Counted from the stretch's first letter, positions 43,738-52,266 are shown. The stretch is 64,000 bases of DNA from Natronocalculus amylovorans (GCF_023638035.1 NZ_JAKRVX010000003.1:434001-498000); one strand, 5' to 3'. Notes: generated by a model from the sequence alone, not told the origin. Numbers and translations are program-made.

Positions 43738-45568
43738 AGAACGTCACCACCACATAGTTGTACAGCGCGTGTACAAGCGTCGCAATAAACAGTGCACTCC
43801 CGTAGACCAGTCTGCGATCTCTGGCCCCAATGGCAGTAATCATCGCCGTCACCACGTGCAGTGCAAGCGGGGCAAGGAGCAATCCGATGGTTAGCGTTGG
43901 TGTCAGTCCAACTGGCGCAAACGCTGCCTGTCCCAGTGCGAGTTCTGGGAGCCCAACAACTTGGGCGATCGCAGTGAACTTTTCGGCAACGAAGAATGCG
44001 GCCCCGGATGCAATTCCGAGTCCGAGTGCAACCGGAAGCGCGCGATCGAAGCGGGCGCGCTGGTAGCCAGCATAGATGTGGATGCTCTTTGCAATCTCTT
44101 CGATCGCTGCAATCGTAATGAGCAGTATCGGAATCGAAAGCTCGATCGGGGCAACAAAGAGAACCGCGATTGCAAGTAGCTCGGCAACAAAAACAAACGG
44201 AACGAACAGTGCAGTCCACAGGGCAACAGACCGATAGCCCGACAGCTGTGCGTTGAGCGCATCAAGAAACTTGTCCGGGATCGACTTTTGTGTGAACATA
44301 TCCTCTTCGCGGTAGATCCCGGCACCAAGTGCAAACAGAACGACAGATCCGACAACAAATGGAACCGTCGAAAAGAGCAGTTCTCCCATCGTTGCTGATT
44401 GCCCTTGCAGGTCCATCACAACGATCGTCAGTGGCGAAATAAGTGCGATCGGTGTGACATTGGTAAAGATTGCAGGCACGAACACGTACGTCGTAATAAA
44501 CACGGAGATGGTCACGGTGACAAATGTCAGCTCTTTAAATGAGCGTGCGAGCATCCCGCCGACGAATGTTGCCGACAGGAACGCGAGAACGATCGGGAGC
44601 ACACCGGCGATCGATTGGAGTCCCCCACCGACTGCAACTGCAATAATGCCACAGACTCCCATTCCTGCTGTGAAGTACGGAAGCGTCTTTCCGGCAATGA
44701 TTGTACGGCGTGAGACGGGGGCAACTAACAGCAGTTCACCCCGCCGATTGATCCGTTCATTGAGGATTGTACTCCCGTATGCTTGAATTACAAAATTAAG
44801 CGGGATGAGAAACACGAATGCCAACAGTAGGGAACTAAACGGGAACGGTGGTTGGATTGTCGCCGGTGAGCCGCTCTGCTCGCCACCGAAAACACCAGTG
44901 CCGATCGCAGGTGGTGGACCACTGGCCGTATCTGTGCCACCACTAGTCTCAGCGCCCGAATCAGGTTGCTCCCCGTTTGTTTCTGCACCGGTGTCACGGT
45001 CACTGCCGCTGTCTGTGTCCCCTTCGAGATCACGGTCGCTCGTCGATGTGTCATCCGCTTGTGCTGCAGCGAGCGCTTCAGGGGTATCGACAAACCGAGT
45101 GAGGTACTGAATGTCAACAAGCACCGGATATGCGGCAGTTTGGTTCGGCTCGCTTGCCATCTGTCTCTCGTTGTAGCGATCGATTTCAGAGAGTAACGCA
45201 GCGTGTGCGGCGTCCCCTTTTTCAGTTCCTGTTGTCTGCCAGCTTATAAATTGGTCGTCGAATGCTTCAATGATGACATCCTGATCCCCCCGAGCGAGCG
45301 CTTCATGATCAGGTGGATGTGCGCTCAGTTGGCTGCTCTGTGCAACAACAGGATAGTACGGGTTCTCTGTGTCAACGCCAACGCGGTAGATATCCCGATC
45401 GATCGCCACGCCACCAGCACCGGACATCACAACCCCACCGACGACACCACCAGTGAGAAGCAGGAGGATTACTCCGACTGCAGCCGTTTTGCGATCGATC
45501 ACACCAACTCCACGAGAAACCTCCCACTGTGCGATACGATGTAGCTGTCTGAGCGATCTGCGGCTCAC
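43730..45568 (-). CDS. ABC-2 permease fused to a PrsW-type membrane protease
   Basis: The 612-residue protein joins two domains. Residues 1-410 are an ABC-2 permease (N-terminal helix, a large external loop with an Asp/Ser/Gly-rich stretch at about residues 175-230, then six helices; INRRGELLLVAPVSRRTIIAGK is the typical cytoplasmic loop). Residues 430-612 carry the PrsW/CPBP motifs: IAAIEEIAKSIHIYAGY (Glu-Glu-x-x-Lys), AAFFVAEKFTAI, LHVVTAMITAIGA and VHALYNYVVV (His...Asn). All catalytic positions look intact. PrsW is a site-1 protease for membrane anti-sigma factors in bacteria. Here the protease may be tied to transport. The gene overlaps both neighbours. Confidence 0.85.
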   Translation of the reverse strand: MSRRSLRQLHRIAQWEVSRGVGVIDRKTAAVGVILLLLTGGVVGGVVMSGAGGVAIDRDIYRVGVDTENPYYPVVAQSSQLSAHPPDHEALARGDQDVIIEAFDDQFISWQTTGTEKGDAAHAALLSEIDRYNERQMASEPNQTAAYPVLVDIQYLTRFVDTPEALAAAQADDTSTSDRDLEGDTDSGSDRDTGAETNGEQPDSGAETSGGTDTASGPPPAIGTGVFGGEQSGSPATIQPPFPFSSLLLAFVFLIPLNFVIQAYGSTILNERINRRGELLLVAPVSRRTIIAGKTLPYFTAGMGVCGIIAVAVGGGLQSIAGVLPIVLAFLSATFVGGMLARSFKELTFVTVTISVFITTYVFVPAIFTNVTPIALISPLTIVVMDLQGQSATMGELLFSTVPFVVGSVVLFALGAGIYREEDMFTQKSIPDKFLDALNAQLSGYRSVALWTALFVPFVFVAELLAIAVLFVAPIELSIPILLITIAAIEEIAKSIHIYAGYQRARFDRALPVALGLGIASGAAFFVAEKFTAIAQVVGLPELALGQAAFAPVGLTPTLTIGLLLAPLALHVVTAMITAIGARDRRLVYGSALFIATLVHALYNYVVVTFYA

Positions 45569-46485
45569 TTGCTGCCCCCAATCGTTCGCGAGCCAGCCAT
45601 TGGCTTTCCTGTGAGTTCCAAAAAGATGGATTCAAGCGTTGATTCTTCGGTTCTAAAATCAAGAATATCCCCACCCGCACGCGTGATTTTCTCCCGAAGG
45701 AGATCTGCATCTTCCAGCGTATCTGCGATGTAAAGATAGGACGACGAATCTCCGCTGTCGATCGTTTCAGCTGGATCAAGGTCAGTTGGACAGTGAGTAG
45801 CCCAAATTTGGTACTCACGAGTTCCATACTCGTCTCTGAGATCCGAAATTGAGCCATTAGCAATTATTTGACCTTCATTCATAATGATGAGCCGATCGCA
45901 GATACTTTCGACGTGATAGAGGTTGTGCGCACTGAAAATGACGGTTTTGCCGGCTGCTTTGAGTTCGCGAGTGAACGCTAAGACGGTGTTTGTTGTCAGT
46001 GGATCAAGACCGCTTGCTGGCTCATCGTAAATCAGCACCGCCGGATCATTAACAAGCGATCGGGCAATCGCAACTTTGCGCTTCATTCCTTTTGACATAT
46101 CACCCAGCCGGCGATCCCGGTACTCCAGCTCCAGCCGATCGAGCGTGGCCTCCGTTCGGGCGATCGCTTCCTCGCGCGGCACATCGTATAGATCCGCAAA
46201 GAATCGCAGATACGATCGTGGTGTCATATCCTCATACAGCGGTGACTCCTCGGGGAGAAAACCGAGTGACTGTCGCATCTCAGGGTCGCTCGCATCAAAT
46301 CCTGCGACTGTTGCACTCCCACCAGATGGCTCGATAAGTCCGGAGATCATTTTTAATGTCGTCGTCTTTCCGGCCCCATTCGGTCCAACAATACCAAAAA
46401 TCTCACCCGCATCAACCGAAAACGAACTCCCAACGACCGCGGCAAAGTCGCCATACGATTTTTGGAGTTCGTCTACCCGTATCAT
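45565..46485 (-). CDS. ABC transporter ATPase of the fusion-permease operon
   Basis: The 306-residue ATPase energises the exporter encoded downstream. Motifs: Walker A GPNGAGKTTTLK (about residues 37-48), Q-loop LGFLPEESPLYEDM, signature LGDMSKGMKRKVAIARSL, Walker B VLIYDEPASGLDP and H-loop FSAHNLY. A C-terminal extension (ILDFRTEESTLESIFLELTG) is typical of NatA/CcmA-type subunits. The ATG at 46485 gives the usual start MIRVDELQKSYG; a longer frame from 46563 is not supported. Its end overlaps the permease fusion start by 4 bases, so the operon runs ATPase, fusion, permease. Confidence 0.92.
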   Translation of the reverse strand: MIRVDELQKSYGDFAAVVGSSFSVDAGEIFGIVGPNGAGKTTTLKMISGLIEPSGGSATVAGFDASDPEMRQSLGFLPEESPLYEDMTPRSYLRFFADLYDVPREEAIARTEATLDRLELEYRDRRLGDMSKGMKRKVAIARSLVNDPAVLIYDEPASGLDPLTTNTVLAFTRELKAAGKTVIFSAHNLYHVESICDRLIIMNEGQIIANGSISDLRDEYGTREYQIWATHCPTDLDPAETIDSGDSSSYLYIADTLEDADLLREKITRAGGDILDFRTEESTLESIFLELTGKPMAGSRTIGGSK

Positions 46486-46604
46486 ACAATCCGATCGACA
46501 CCGTGTATAAATAAGCCCACGGTGCCTGCTATCAAATCTAAGAACAGGCCAACAATCAACCAAACAGATACATTGATATATACACTATCGGACAGGTACA
46601 GTAT

Positions 46605-48359
46605 ATGTCTCCGGTTATTCTCTCTGTTGAAACGGATGCATGTAGAGACTCCGGGGTTTCTGAAGCCTTATCTGTCGAACAAAAATACGACGTAGTTACT
46701 ACGGACAAAAAGCTGTCAATTTTGTCAGAGATTGACTCAGTAGAACCGGATATTGTACTTTTTGGATTTGAAACCGGTGATGAAGCAGTCGTCCAAGCAA
46801 TCCGTGACGCCCATCCACTGCTCCCGATTATCCTCTTTACCGTCGTTGAACGGCATCAGTGCAGTTCACTGTTAGAAATTGTTACTGCACATGTGTTGCG
46901 CTCACGGGACAATGCGCTCGCCGCAGTTGCAGAGGCCGTTGACAGCGTGTGTGCGTATATTGCTGGTGGCGCACAGAGCCCGCGATCGGCAACCGAAATA
47001 TTACAACAAATAACTGATGGGTTCTACTCGATCGATCGCGATTGGCGGTTTACAGATGTAAATACACGAGCGGAAGCGTTGTTGGGTCGAACAGCAGATG
47101 AATTAATCGGCAAGAACGTTTGGGAGCTGTTTCCAAAAGCAACAGAGACGGTCTTATACGATGAATATCACGCTGCGATGCGGACACAGCAATCCGCGGC
47201 GTTTACGTTCTACTACGAACCGCTTGAAACGTGGTTTAAAGTAAGTGTTCACCCATCCAATAGTGAACTGCTGGTTTATTTTGAGGATATCACCGATCGG
47301 ATGTTACAGACCATGGCAATGGACCGTGCAGATATTGGAATCGTGATTGCAGACCCACGAAAGCCATCGACTCCAATTGTCTATGTGAACCGTGGATTCG
47401 AAACTCTCTCCGGATACAATAGATCGGAGGCGGTCGGATCACCGGTGGAATTTTTGAGCGGCCCGCTTACCGATCAAAGGAGCAACTCACAGCTACGAAC
47501 CGCAATTTCAGATGGGGAATCAACTACTGTTGAGGTGCTTAATTACCGACGCGATGGAACCCCGTTTTGGAACCAAGTACAGCTCACACCCGTGTTTGAT
47601 ACTGATGGGTCAATCGTTCGGATTATCACATTTCAGTATGATATTACGACTCGAATCGAGACAGAACAGCGAATTGAACTGCTCCAGCGGGTGCTTCGTC
47701 ACAACATTCGAAACGATGTCAACGTTATCTTGGGGTATCTTGATCTGTTGGTCGATCGAGAGATGATTGATGCGCAGCAAACCGCTCCAATCCGACGTGG
47801 TGCCACACGGATTTTGGAACTCAGTGAGAATGCACGAAATCTAGAAACACTGCTCGAAGAGATCTCATTTGAGCCGACACCAATCTCAGTGGTTGACCTT
47901 CTTGAACAGGCGATCGATCGGGTCTCTGAAGGAGCGTTCGACGAATCAGTGTATATACAATCTACCGGCGAGACAACAGTGTTGGGTTCTGATGGGATCA
48001 CGCTGGCGTGTACAGAACTCATAAAAAATGCAATCAAACACGGACGAGAGCCATATAACGAGTTACAGATACAAGTGACAGATGCCAAATTAAATCAAGC
48101 AGCAACCAACACCGCCGTTGATGCGGCCCGAATTGAGTTCCATGATCGAGGACCGCCGCTTTCTAACTTGGATCGAGCGACACTTCTTGGAAAGACCGAA
48201 ACACCGATTCAGCATGGAAGCGGGATCGGACTGTGGGTTGTCCACTGGCTGATCACGATGTCAGGCGGTGAAATAAGCTATGATGTCTCTCCAACTGGTG
48301 GTAACTGTATTACGGTGACTGTACCGGTCGCTCAGGCGCGTAATTCGATCGCAGAATAA
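46605..48359 (+). CDS. PAS-domain sensor histidine kinase
   Basis: The 584-residue cytoplasmic kinase has an N-terminal receiver-like domain (residues 1-120) whose phospho-acceptor strand reads PDIVLFGFET, lacking the Asp. Two PAS domains follow (residues 125-235 and 236-355). The second has a LOV-like frame (FETLSGYNRSEAVG, GSPVEFLSGPLTDQ, NYRRDGTPFWNQVQL), but the flavin-binding cysteine position holds Val. The H-box is VLRHNIRNDVNVI (about H365), and the ATP-binding domain has ELIKNAIKHG and GSGIGLWVVHWL. No response regulator is adjacent, as is common in haloarchaea. It diverges from the ABC ATPase gene. The signal is unknown. Confidence 0.9.
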   Translation: MSPVILSVETDACRDSGVSEALSVEQKYDVVTTDKKLSILSEIDSVEPDIVLFGFETGDEAVVQAIRDAHPLLPIILFTVVERHQCSSLLEIVTAHVLRSRDNALAAVAEAVDSVCAYIAGGAQSPRSATEILQQITDGFYSIDRDWRFTDVNTRAEALLGRTADELIGKNVWELFPKATETVLYDEYHAAMRTQQSAAFTFYYEPLETWFKVSVHPSNSELLVYFEDITDRMLQTMAMDRADIGIVIADPRKPSTPIVYVNRGFETLSGYNRSEAVGSPVEFLSGPLTDQRSNSQLRTAISDGESTTVEVLNYRRDGTPFWNQVQLTPVFDTDGSIVRIITFQYDITTRIETEQRIELLQRVLRHNIRNDVNVILGYLDLLVDREMIDAQQTAPIRRGATRILELSENARNLETLLEEISFEPTPISVVDLLEQAIDRVSEGAFDESVYIQSTGETTVLGSDGITLACTELIKNAIKHGREPYNELQIQVTDAKLNQAATNTAVDAARIEFHDRGPPLSNLDRATLLGKTETPIQHGSGIGLWVVHWLITMSGGEISYDVSPTGGNCITVTVPVAQARNSIAE

Positions 48360-48371
48360 TAAGTAGAGACG

Positions 48372-48482
48372 TTATTCTTCGGAATCCTCTTTCTGTCCTC
48401 GTTTCCACACATCAGCCGCAGAAACACCGTTCGGACTTGTATGTTTGACATCTTTCATTGTGGGGCGGGAATTATTTTTCAT
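48372..48482 (-). CDS. Very small (36-residue) haloarchaeal protein
   Basis: The frame MKNNSRPTMKDVKHTSPNGV...VWKRGQKEDSEE gives 36 residues, with a MKDV-H-T-PNG core and a WKRG end. I recall short haloarchaeal frames with TMKDVxHTPPNG cores, so a real peptide is likely; a second start lies at the inner MKDV (48458). It occupies most of the 218-base gap between the convergent kinase gene and the flavin reductase gene. Function unknown. Confidence 0.55.
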   Translation of the reverse strand: MKNNSRPTMKDVKHTSPNGVSAADVWKRGQKEDSEE

Positions 48483-48577
48483 CGTGGCAATTCGTAGCAC
48501 GAACTACTAATTAAACTTTACACCTGTATACTATTAACACTAAATATCACATTAGGATGATAATATCTATATTAATA

Positions 48578-49159
48578 TTAGGGTGGTCGCTCGATCGAGT
48601 ACCGCTCTGCAGTAGTAGCATACAAACTACCTGACAACCGGCCAACGGTCCGTAGCTTTTTGATATCAATTTTCCCTTCGGTGAGCACATCCTCATCGAC
48701 ATGTGCGTGTACAACCTCACCGAGGATGAGAACTGAGCCACCAACTTCGATCCAATCATAGAGTGTACACTCAAGCGATGCTGCAGCAGCAGCGACACGC
48801 GGTGCATCTACAACGATGCTCTCCCCTCGATCGAGTTCGGTGTGGTCAAATTCGCTTTCTCCCTCAGGCAGCGTTGCACTCGTTGCGTTCATTTTCTCAA
48901 CGATAGCTTCGGTGACAATGTTGACAACAAATTCTTCAGTTGCCTTCACATTTGTTGGGGTGTCCTTGAGATTGTCACTCCCTACGGGCGCGAACATAAC
49001 GACTGGTGGGTCGATCGCAACCACGTTGAAGAAGCTATACGGCGCAAGGTTGTCGACGCCGTCCTCGCTCGTTGTGGAGATCCAGCCGATCGGCCGCGGT
49101 GTGATAGCCGTTGAAAGCAGTCGGTACGGTGAGCCAAATGCGTCGGGTGGTCCATCCAT
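48578..49159 (-). CDS. Flavin reductase-like (FMN-binding split barrel) protein
   Basis: The 193-residue protein has the flavin reductase fold signature: TPRPIGWISTTSEDGVDNLAPYSFFNVVAIDPP (read as RPIGWISTTSEDG then LAPYSFFNVV), and CTLYDWIEVGGSVLILGEVVHAHVD. Such proteins bind FMN and reduce it with NAD(P)H, or act as flavin-dependent oxidoreductases. It is the last gene of the DoxX-VOC-flavin reductase set, 5 bases after the VOC gene. The natural electron acceptor is unknown. Confidence 0.88.
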   Translation of the reverse strand: MDGPPDAFGSPYRLLSTAITPRPIGWISTTSEDGVDNLAPYSFFNVVAIDPPVVMFAPVGSDNLKDTPTNVKATEEFVVNIVTEAIVEKMNATSATLPEGESEFDHTELDRGESIVVDAPRVAAAAASLECTLYDWIEVGGSVLILGEVVHAHVDEDVLTEGKIDIKKLRTVGRLSGSLYATTAERYSIERPP

Positions 49160-49164
49160 GCGGA

Positions 49165-49647
49165 TCAGTTATTGTACCCTTTCTCAAACGGGTCGATCTC
49201 ACCGCTCCCCGGTTCATCCTCATCGAATGTGAATCCGGGGCCCGTAGTTGCAAGCTCGAAGACGAGTCCGTCAGGGTCGCTGAAATAGATGCTTTTGAAG
49301 TATGTCCGATCTTTGACGTCAGAGACACGCACACCGTGACTTTTCAGATGTTCTCGCCACTCTTTGAGAGTTTCCTCATCTTTGACGCCAAAGGCAAAGT
49401 GATGGCTCGCACCAGGTCCAGGCATCCCGCGTGTGTTCTCGTACTCGAAATACGTCACATTTGTTCCCGGTTCACCAGTCGGTGTTGGTGAAAAGTAGTA
49501 GTGCTTCGTTCCAGGATCGTCGTAGTTCTGGGTTCGTTTGACCGTGTGCCAGCCGAGAACGTCTTCGTAGAACTCGACAACAGCATCCATATCATTCGTG
49601 ATGTTCGTTACGTGGTGTAATCCGGTTGTTGGGGGTGCGTCACTCAT
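49165..49647 (-). CDS. VOC-family metalloprotein (dioxygenase/glyoxalase-like)
   Basis: The 160-residue protein has the vicinal oxygen chelate fold: two beta-alpha-beta-beta-beta modules with metal ligands expected at GLHHVTNIT (about H11), ASHHFAFGV (about residue 78) and GLVFELATTGPG (about E130). The sequence resembles extradiol/ring-cleaving-type dioxygenases annotated in Firmicutes and haloarchaea (YkcA/MhqO-like). In bacteria these detoxify quinones or catechols under HxlR-type control. The second gene of the operon; the substrate here is inferred. Confidence 0.87.
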   Translation of the reverse strand: MSDAPPTTGLHHVTNITNDMDAVVEFYEDVLGWHTVKRTQNYDDPGTKHYYFSPTPTGEPGTNVTYFEYENTRGMPGPGASHHFAFGVKDEETLKEWREHLKSHGVRVSDVKDRTYFKSIYFSDPDGLVFELATTGPGFTFDEDEPGSGEIDPFEKGYNN

Positions 49648-49710
49648 TATTCAAGTATATATTGGGTTGGAAGTCGGTTAGCTGTTCTGCTGGAACGACA
49701 TATTGTGTAA

Positions 49711-50178
49711 TCAGAAGATTCCGATACCGATCGCATACGGCCACTCGATACCACTGAGTGCGAGGAACCCAATAGCGGCAGCGAGCATAACCGTGTTTTT
49801 GAGAAATGCAGTCATCTCGGACTGTTTTTGCTCTTCAGGAGCAGCCCAAAAGTCGTGCATCAGTGGAGTTGTGACAAGCAAGAAAGCGATGAGTGCTCCG
49901 GAGGCGATCGTCGGAGCGACACCAAGTGCAATTCCAACGCCACCGAATAGGAGCATCCCGCCTGTAAACGACACGGACAGTTTGGGTGCAGGAACACCCT
50001 TCATTTCCGCGTACCCGGCCATGGTATCGGCATTCATGAAGTGGTTGAGCCCCATGAATGCAAGCATACCACCAAAGAGCACTCGAGCTGCAAGAAACAG
50101 CTCAGCACTCAGGGTCGTATCAAACAGCGATTGGGGCGGTAGCATAGAGTCAACTATCAATGGTAGCTCTAGTATCAT
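49711..50178 (-). CDS. DoxX-family membrane protein
   Basis: The 155-residue membrane protein has four helices and DoxX signatures: ARVLFGGMLAFMGLNHFMNADTMAGYAEMKGVPAP (read as LFGGMLAFMGLNHF then AGYAEMKGVP) and MHDFWAAPEEQ. DoxX proteins act in thiosulfate oxidation in Acidianus and in redox stress responses in bacteria (MhqP/CatD). The start at 50178 fits a TATA box 28-34 bases upstream; a downstream ATG at 50145 is possible. First gene of the operon with the VOC and flavin reductase genes, divergent from the HxlR regulator. Confidence 0.86.
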   Translation of the reverse strand: MILELPLIVDSMLPPQSLFDTTLSAELFLAARVLFGGMLAFMGLNHFMNADTMAGYAEMKGVPAPKLSVSFTGGMLLFGGVGIALGVAPTIASGALIAFLLVTTPLMHDFWAAPEEQKQSEMTAFLKNTVMLAAAIGFLALSGIEWPYAIGIGIF

Positions 50179-50205
50179 TGTGTAACTTAGTGTACGTCCG
50201 GAACC

Positions 50206-50212
50206 TATATAT
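50206..50212. promoter_or_regulatory. Shared TATATAT box of the DoxX and HxlR genes
   Basis: A single TATATAT lies 28-34 bases before the DoxX start at 50178 and 36-42 bases before the HxlR start at 50248. Being near-palindromic it could serve both directions. Short GTAAC repeats flank it (50182-50186, 50231-50235 and 50239-50243) and might be regulator contacts. Confidence 0.45.
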
Positions 50213-50247
50213 CGATTTGCGGACAAACAAGTAACCAGGTAACACGT

Positions 50248-50598
50248 ATGTCCTCACAAGAGACAGACATCCAGTCCGATGACACCGGACCCTGCGCAGT
50301 TGTCGATTCGATCACGCAGATTGGTTCACAGTGGCGGCTTGTTGTGCTACACGATCTACAAGACGGTGAAAAGCGGTTTAACGAGTTGAAACGATCGACC
50401 GATGCGAGCTCTCGAACGCTCTCTCGAGTGCTTGATGATCTCCAAGAGATGGGGTTTGTCAACCGGCGGCTCGAAGAGGATGCACCAGTTGCAACCTACT
50501 ACAGCCTCACCGAAAAAGGAGAATCACTCTGCCCCGTATTCGATGAGATTGAACGATGGGCAGATGAGTGGCTTGTTGAATCACCGCTCGGCCAGTGA
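50248..50598 (+). CDS. HxlR-family winged-helix regulator
   Basis: The 116-residue protein has the HxlR winged helix: CAVVDSITQIGSQWRLVVLHDLQDGEKRFNELKRS (read as IGSQWRLVVLHDLQDG then RFNELKRSTDASSRTLSRVL), and a C-terminal dimer helix (VFDEIERWADEWL). A cysteine at about residue 14 (TGPCAVVDS) stands where YodB/CatR-type HxlR proteins hold the N-terminal thiol that senses quinones or electrophiles. It diverges from the DoxX-VOC-flavin reductase operon, the layout expected for its regulator. A GTG downstream start overlaps its stop. Confidence 0.9.
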   Translation: MSSQETDIQSDDTGPCAVVDSITQIGSQWRLVVLHDLQDGEKRFNELKRSTDASSRTLSRVLDDLQEMGFVNRRLEEDAPVATYYSLTEKGESLCPVFDEIERWADEWLVESPLGQ

Positions 50599-51332
50599 CT
50601 GTTGTTGGCGTTGATGGGTGCGCTGCCGGCTGGCTCGCTGCATGGGAGTCAGCAGGTTCAATCGAGACCGCAGTGTATTCCACGATCGATGCACTTTGGG
50701 ACGCACACAAGGATGCCGATCGAATGCTGATCGATATCCCGATTGGGCTTCCAGAGGCCGGGGCGCGTGCGTGCGATCGTGAGGCTCGATCGCTGCTTGG
50801 CGTTCGTGGCACCTCGGTGTTTCCAACGCCGATACGCCCAGTCATTGAGGGTGCAAGAGATGGTTCACTCACATATGACGATGCCAATGCACTCAGTCGT
50901 GATCGGACGGGAAAGGGGTTACAGAAACAAGCATGGAATATTGCCCCAAAGATCGCAGCGGTAGATACGTTTCTTGTGAACACCCCTGACGCTCGATCGG
51001 TAGTTGCTGAGAGCCATCCGGAACTCTGCTTTACCGCGCTCAATGACTGGTTTCCGGTCGCTCTCTCGAAAGCGAACGACCGTGGTCGAAACGCACGGCT
51101 GTATATTCTCACAGGATATATAACCAACGTCAGAGGGGCGTATCGTGAGACGATCGAACGGACGCTTCGAAAAGACGTCTCACGGGATGATGTCGTAGAT
51201 GCACTCTGTCTATTGGCTGCAGCGAAGCAGCCAATTGCAACGGTGCCAACAGAGCCACCAACAGATACACGAGCGCTACCAATGCAGATCGTCCACCCGG
51301 ACACCGCTGTGCCGTGGGATGAGCCACGCTGA
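50595..51332 (+). CDS. DUF429 family protein (RNase H-like fold)
   Basis: The 245-residue protein starts with VVGVDGCAAGWLAAW (residues 3-17), the DUF429 signature, and has MLIDIPIGLPEAG and ESHPELCFTALNDWFP further on, with DVVDALCLLAAA near the end. Conserved Asp residues (D7, the D of IDIP, D of DDVVD) suggest a RNase H-like metal site. The family is of unknown function. The GTG start overlaps the HxlR stop by 4 bases, implying coupled translation, though the functional link is uncertain. Confidence 0.87.
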   Translation: MTVVGVDGCAAGWLAAWESAGSIETAVYSTIDALWDAHKDADRMLIDIPIGLPEAGARACDREARSLLGVRGTSVFPTPIRPVIEGARDGSLTYDDANALSRDRTGKGLQKQAWNIAPKIAAVDTFLVNTPDARSVVAESHPELCFTALNDWFPVALSKANDRGRNARLYILTGYITNVRGAYRETIERTLRKDVSRDDVVDALCLLAAAKQPIATVPTEPPTDTRALPMQIVHPDTAVPWDEPR

Positions 51333-51369
51333 GCCGAAGGCACATACTTGCTGAGCACGAAGATGCGGT

Positions 51370-51849
51370 ATGTACGCTGGGCGAACCAATACACCGTGTT
51401 GTCTGTGTGGCTCCGAACACACTGTGAGCCGATTTGAGATCGCTCCACGGGCTGTCACACTGATGAAGAACAGCGGGCCGATCGCGTGGCGAGATATTGT
51501 TGGTGCAGTTACGCTCTCGTTTTGTGAGAGCGACTGGGAACTCGTCTCAGAGCTTGCATTGGAGATGGATATGCACCCGCTTTCTCGGTGTAACGTTGCG
51601 TATGCATCGTTTTCGTTGCGAGAGGATTTTGAAGCCCTTTTGAGTGCTAAAAAAGACGAGCCTGACCAGACAAAACAGGAGACAAAACTGCTCGATCGGA
51701 GCCGAGATGTTATCGATTCGACCGACGATCCCTACACTGAAGACCGAGATCGTGTTGAGGCGATTGTTATTGGCCTCTCGCTTGAAGAGCTCGGTGTAAT
51801 CGAGGCCGCACCACATCGAAAACAGAGACCGCCATCCAGTGCGGATTGA
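51370..51849 (+). CDS. Small zinc-motif protein, haloarchaeal, unknown
   Basis: The 159-residue protein begins with a CCLCGSEH motif (residues 10-17), a likely partial zinc-binding site, followed by an alpha/beta core (RDIVGAVTLSFCESDWELVSELALEMDMHPLSRCNVAYASF, read in parts) and a C-terminal acidic region. No membrane segment is seen. The core (CESDWELVSELALEM) is reminiscent of haloarchaeal unnamed families. It follows DUF429 by 37 bases on the same strand and converges with the SHOCT gene. No function can be assigned. Confidence 0.7.
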   Translation: MYAGRTNTPCCLCGSEHTVSRFEIAPRAVTLMKNSGPIAWRDIVGAVTLSFCESDWELVSELALEMDMHPLSRCNVAYASFSLREDFEALLSAKKDEPDQTKQETKLLDRSRDVIDSTDDPYTEDRDRVEAIVIGLSLEELGVIEAAPHRKQRPPSSAD

Positions 51850-51870
51850 GTATTGTTCGTTCCGACCGAG

Positions 51871-52266
51871 CTACTCTCGTAATCTCTCGATTGTGGCTTC
51901 GCGCGTTTCTTGTGAGTTGGAGAACACTCCATCAGGGAGTTCATCAACATCAAGGAGCCGTTCGAGCCGGTGTTCGAACTCCTCATCATCAATTTCACCG
52001 GTTGCGTAGCGATGTTTAAGCAGATCTATCGGGTCCTCCGGTTCCGGAGTTGAAAACACCTCTTCGTCGTCGAATAGTACTTCTGCGATCTCTTCTCCCC
52101 AAAATAAAAAGATCGGTGTAATCAGAAACCACCCAATAATCGCCATTGGTCCTGCCAGTATCTCAAGCCCAACGGCACCAAAAACCGCAACCAACGCAAA
52201 CGTAACAATCCCGAGAAGAAGCCATAGGTCCTCGGCAACAAATTCTCGCAGCGTGTCGCTCATCAC
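51871..52266 (-). CDS. SHOCT-domain membrane protein
   Basis: The 131-residue protein has two adjacent transmembrane helices (about residues 13-33 and 36-56) and a C-terminal SHOCT module (DPIDLLKHRYATGEIDDEEFEHRLERLLDVDE, centred on RYATGEIDDEEFEHRL). SHOCT is a short helical oligomerisation unit. The module faces the cytoplasm. Such proteins are common in haloarchaea with no defined role. It sits downstream of no clear operon and 52 bases before the ALDH gene on the same strand. Confidence 0.88.
   Translation of the reverse strand: MMSDTLREFVAEDLWLLLGIVTFALVAVFGAVGLEILAGPMAIIGWFLITPIFLFWGEEIAEVLFDDEEVFSTPEPEDPIDLLKHRYATGEIDDEEFEHRLERLLDVDELPDGVFSNSQETREATIERLRE

Noticed and set aside
46605-46960. 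Functional response-regulator receiver at the kinase N-terminus
   Set aside because: The strand that should end in the phosphorylated Asp reads VLFGFET, so it is called receiver-like and probably inactive.
50507-51448. A 313-residue open frame on the minus strand opposite HxlR and DUF429
   Set aside because: It lies fully antisense to two genes with clear family motifs, has a Ser/Arg/Ala-rich composition unlike haloarchaeal proteins and no recognisable motif.
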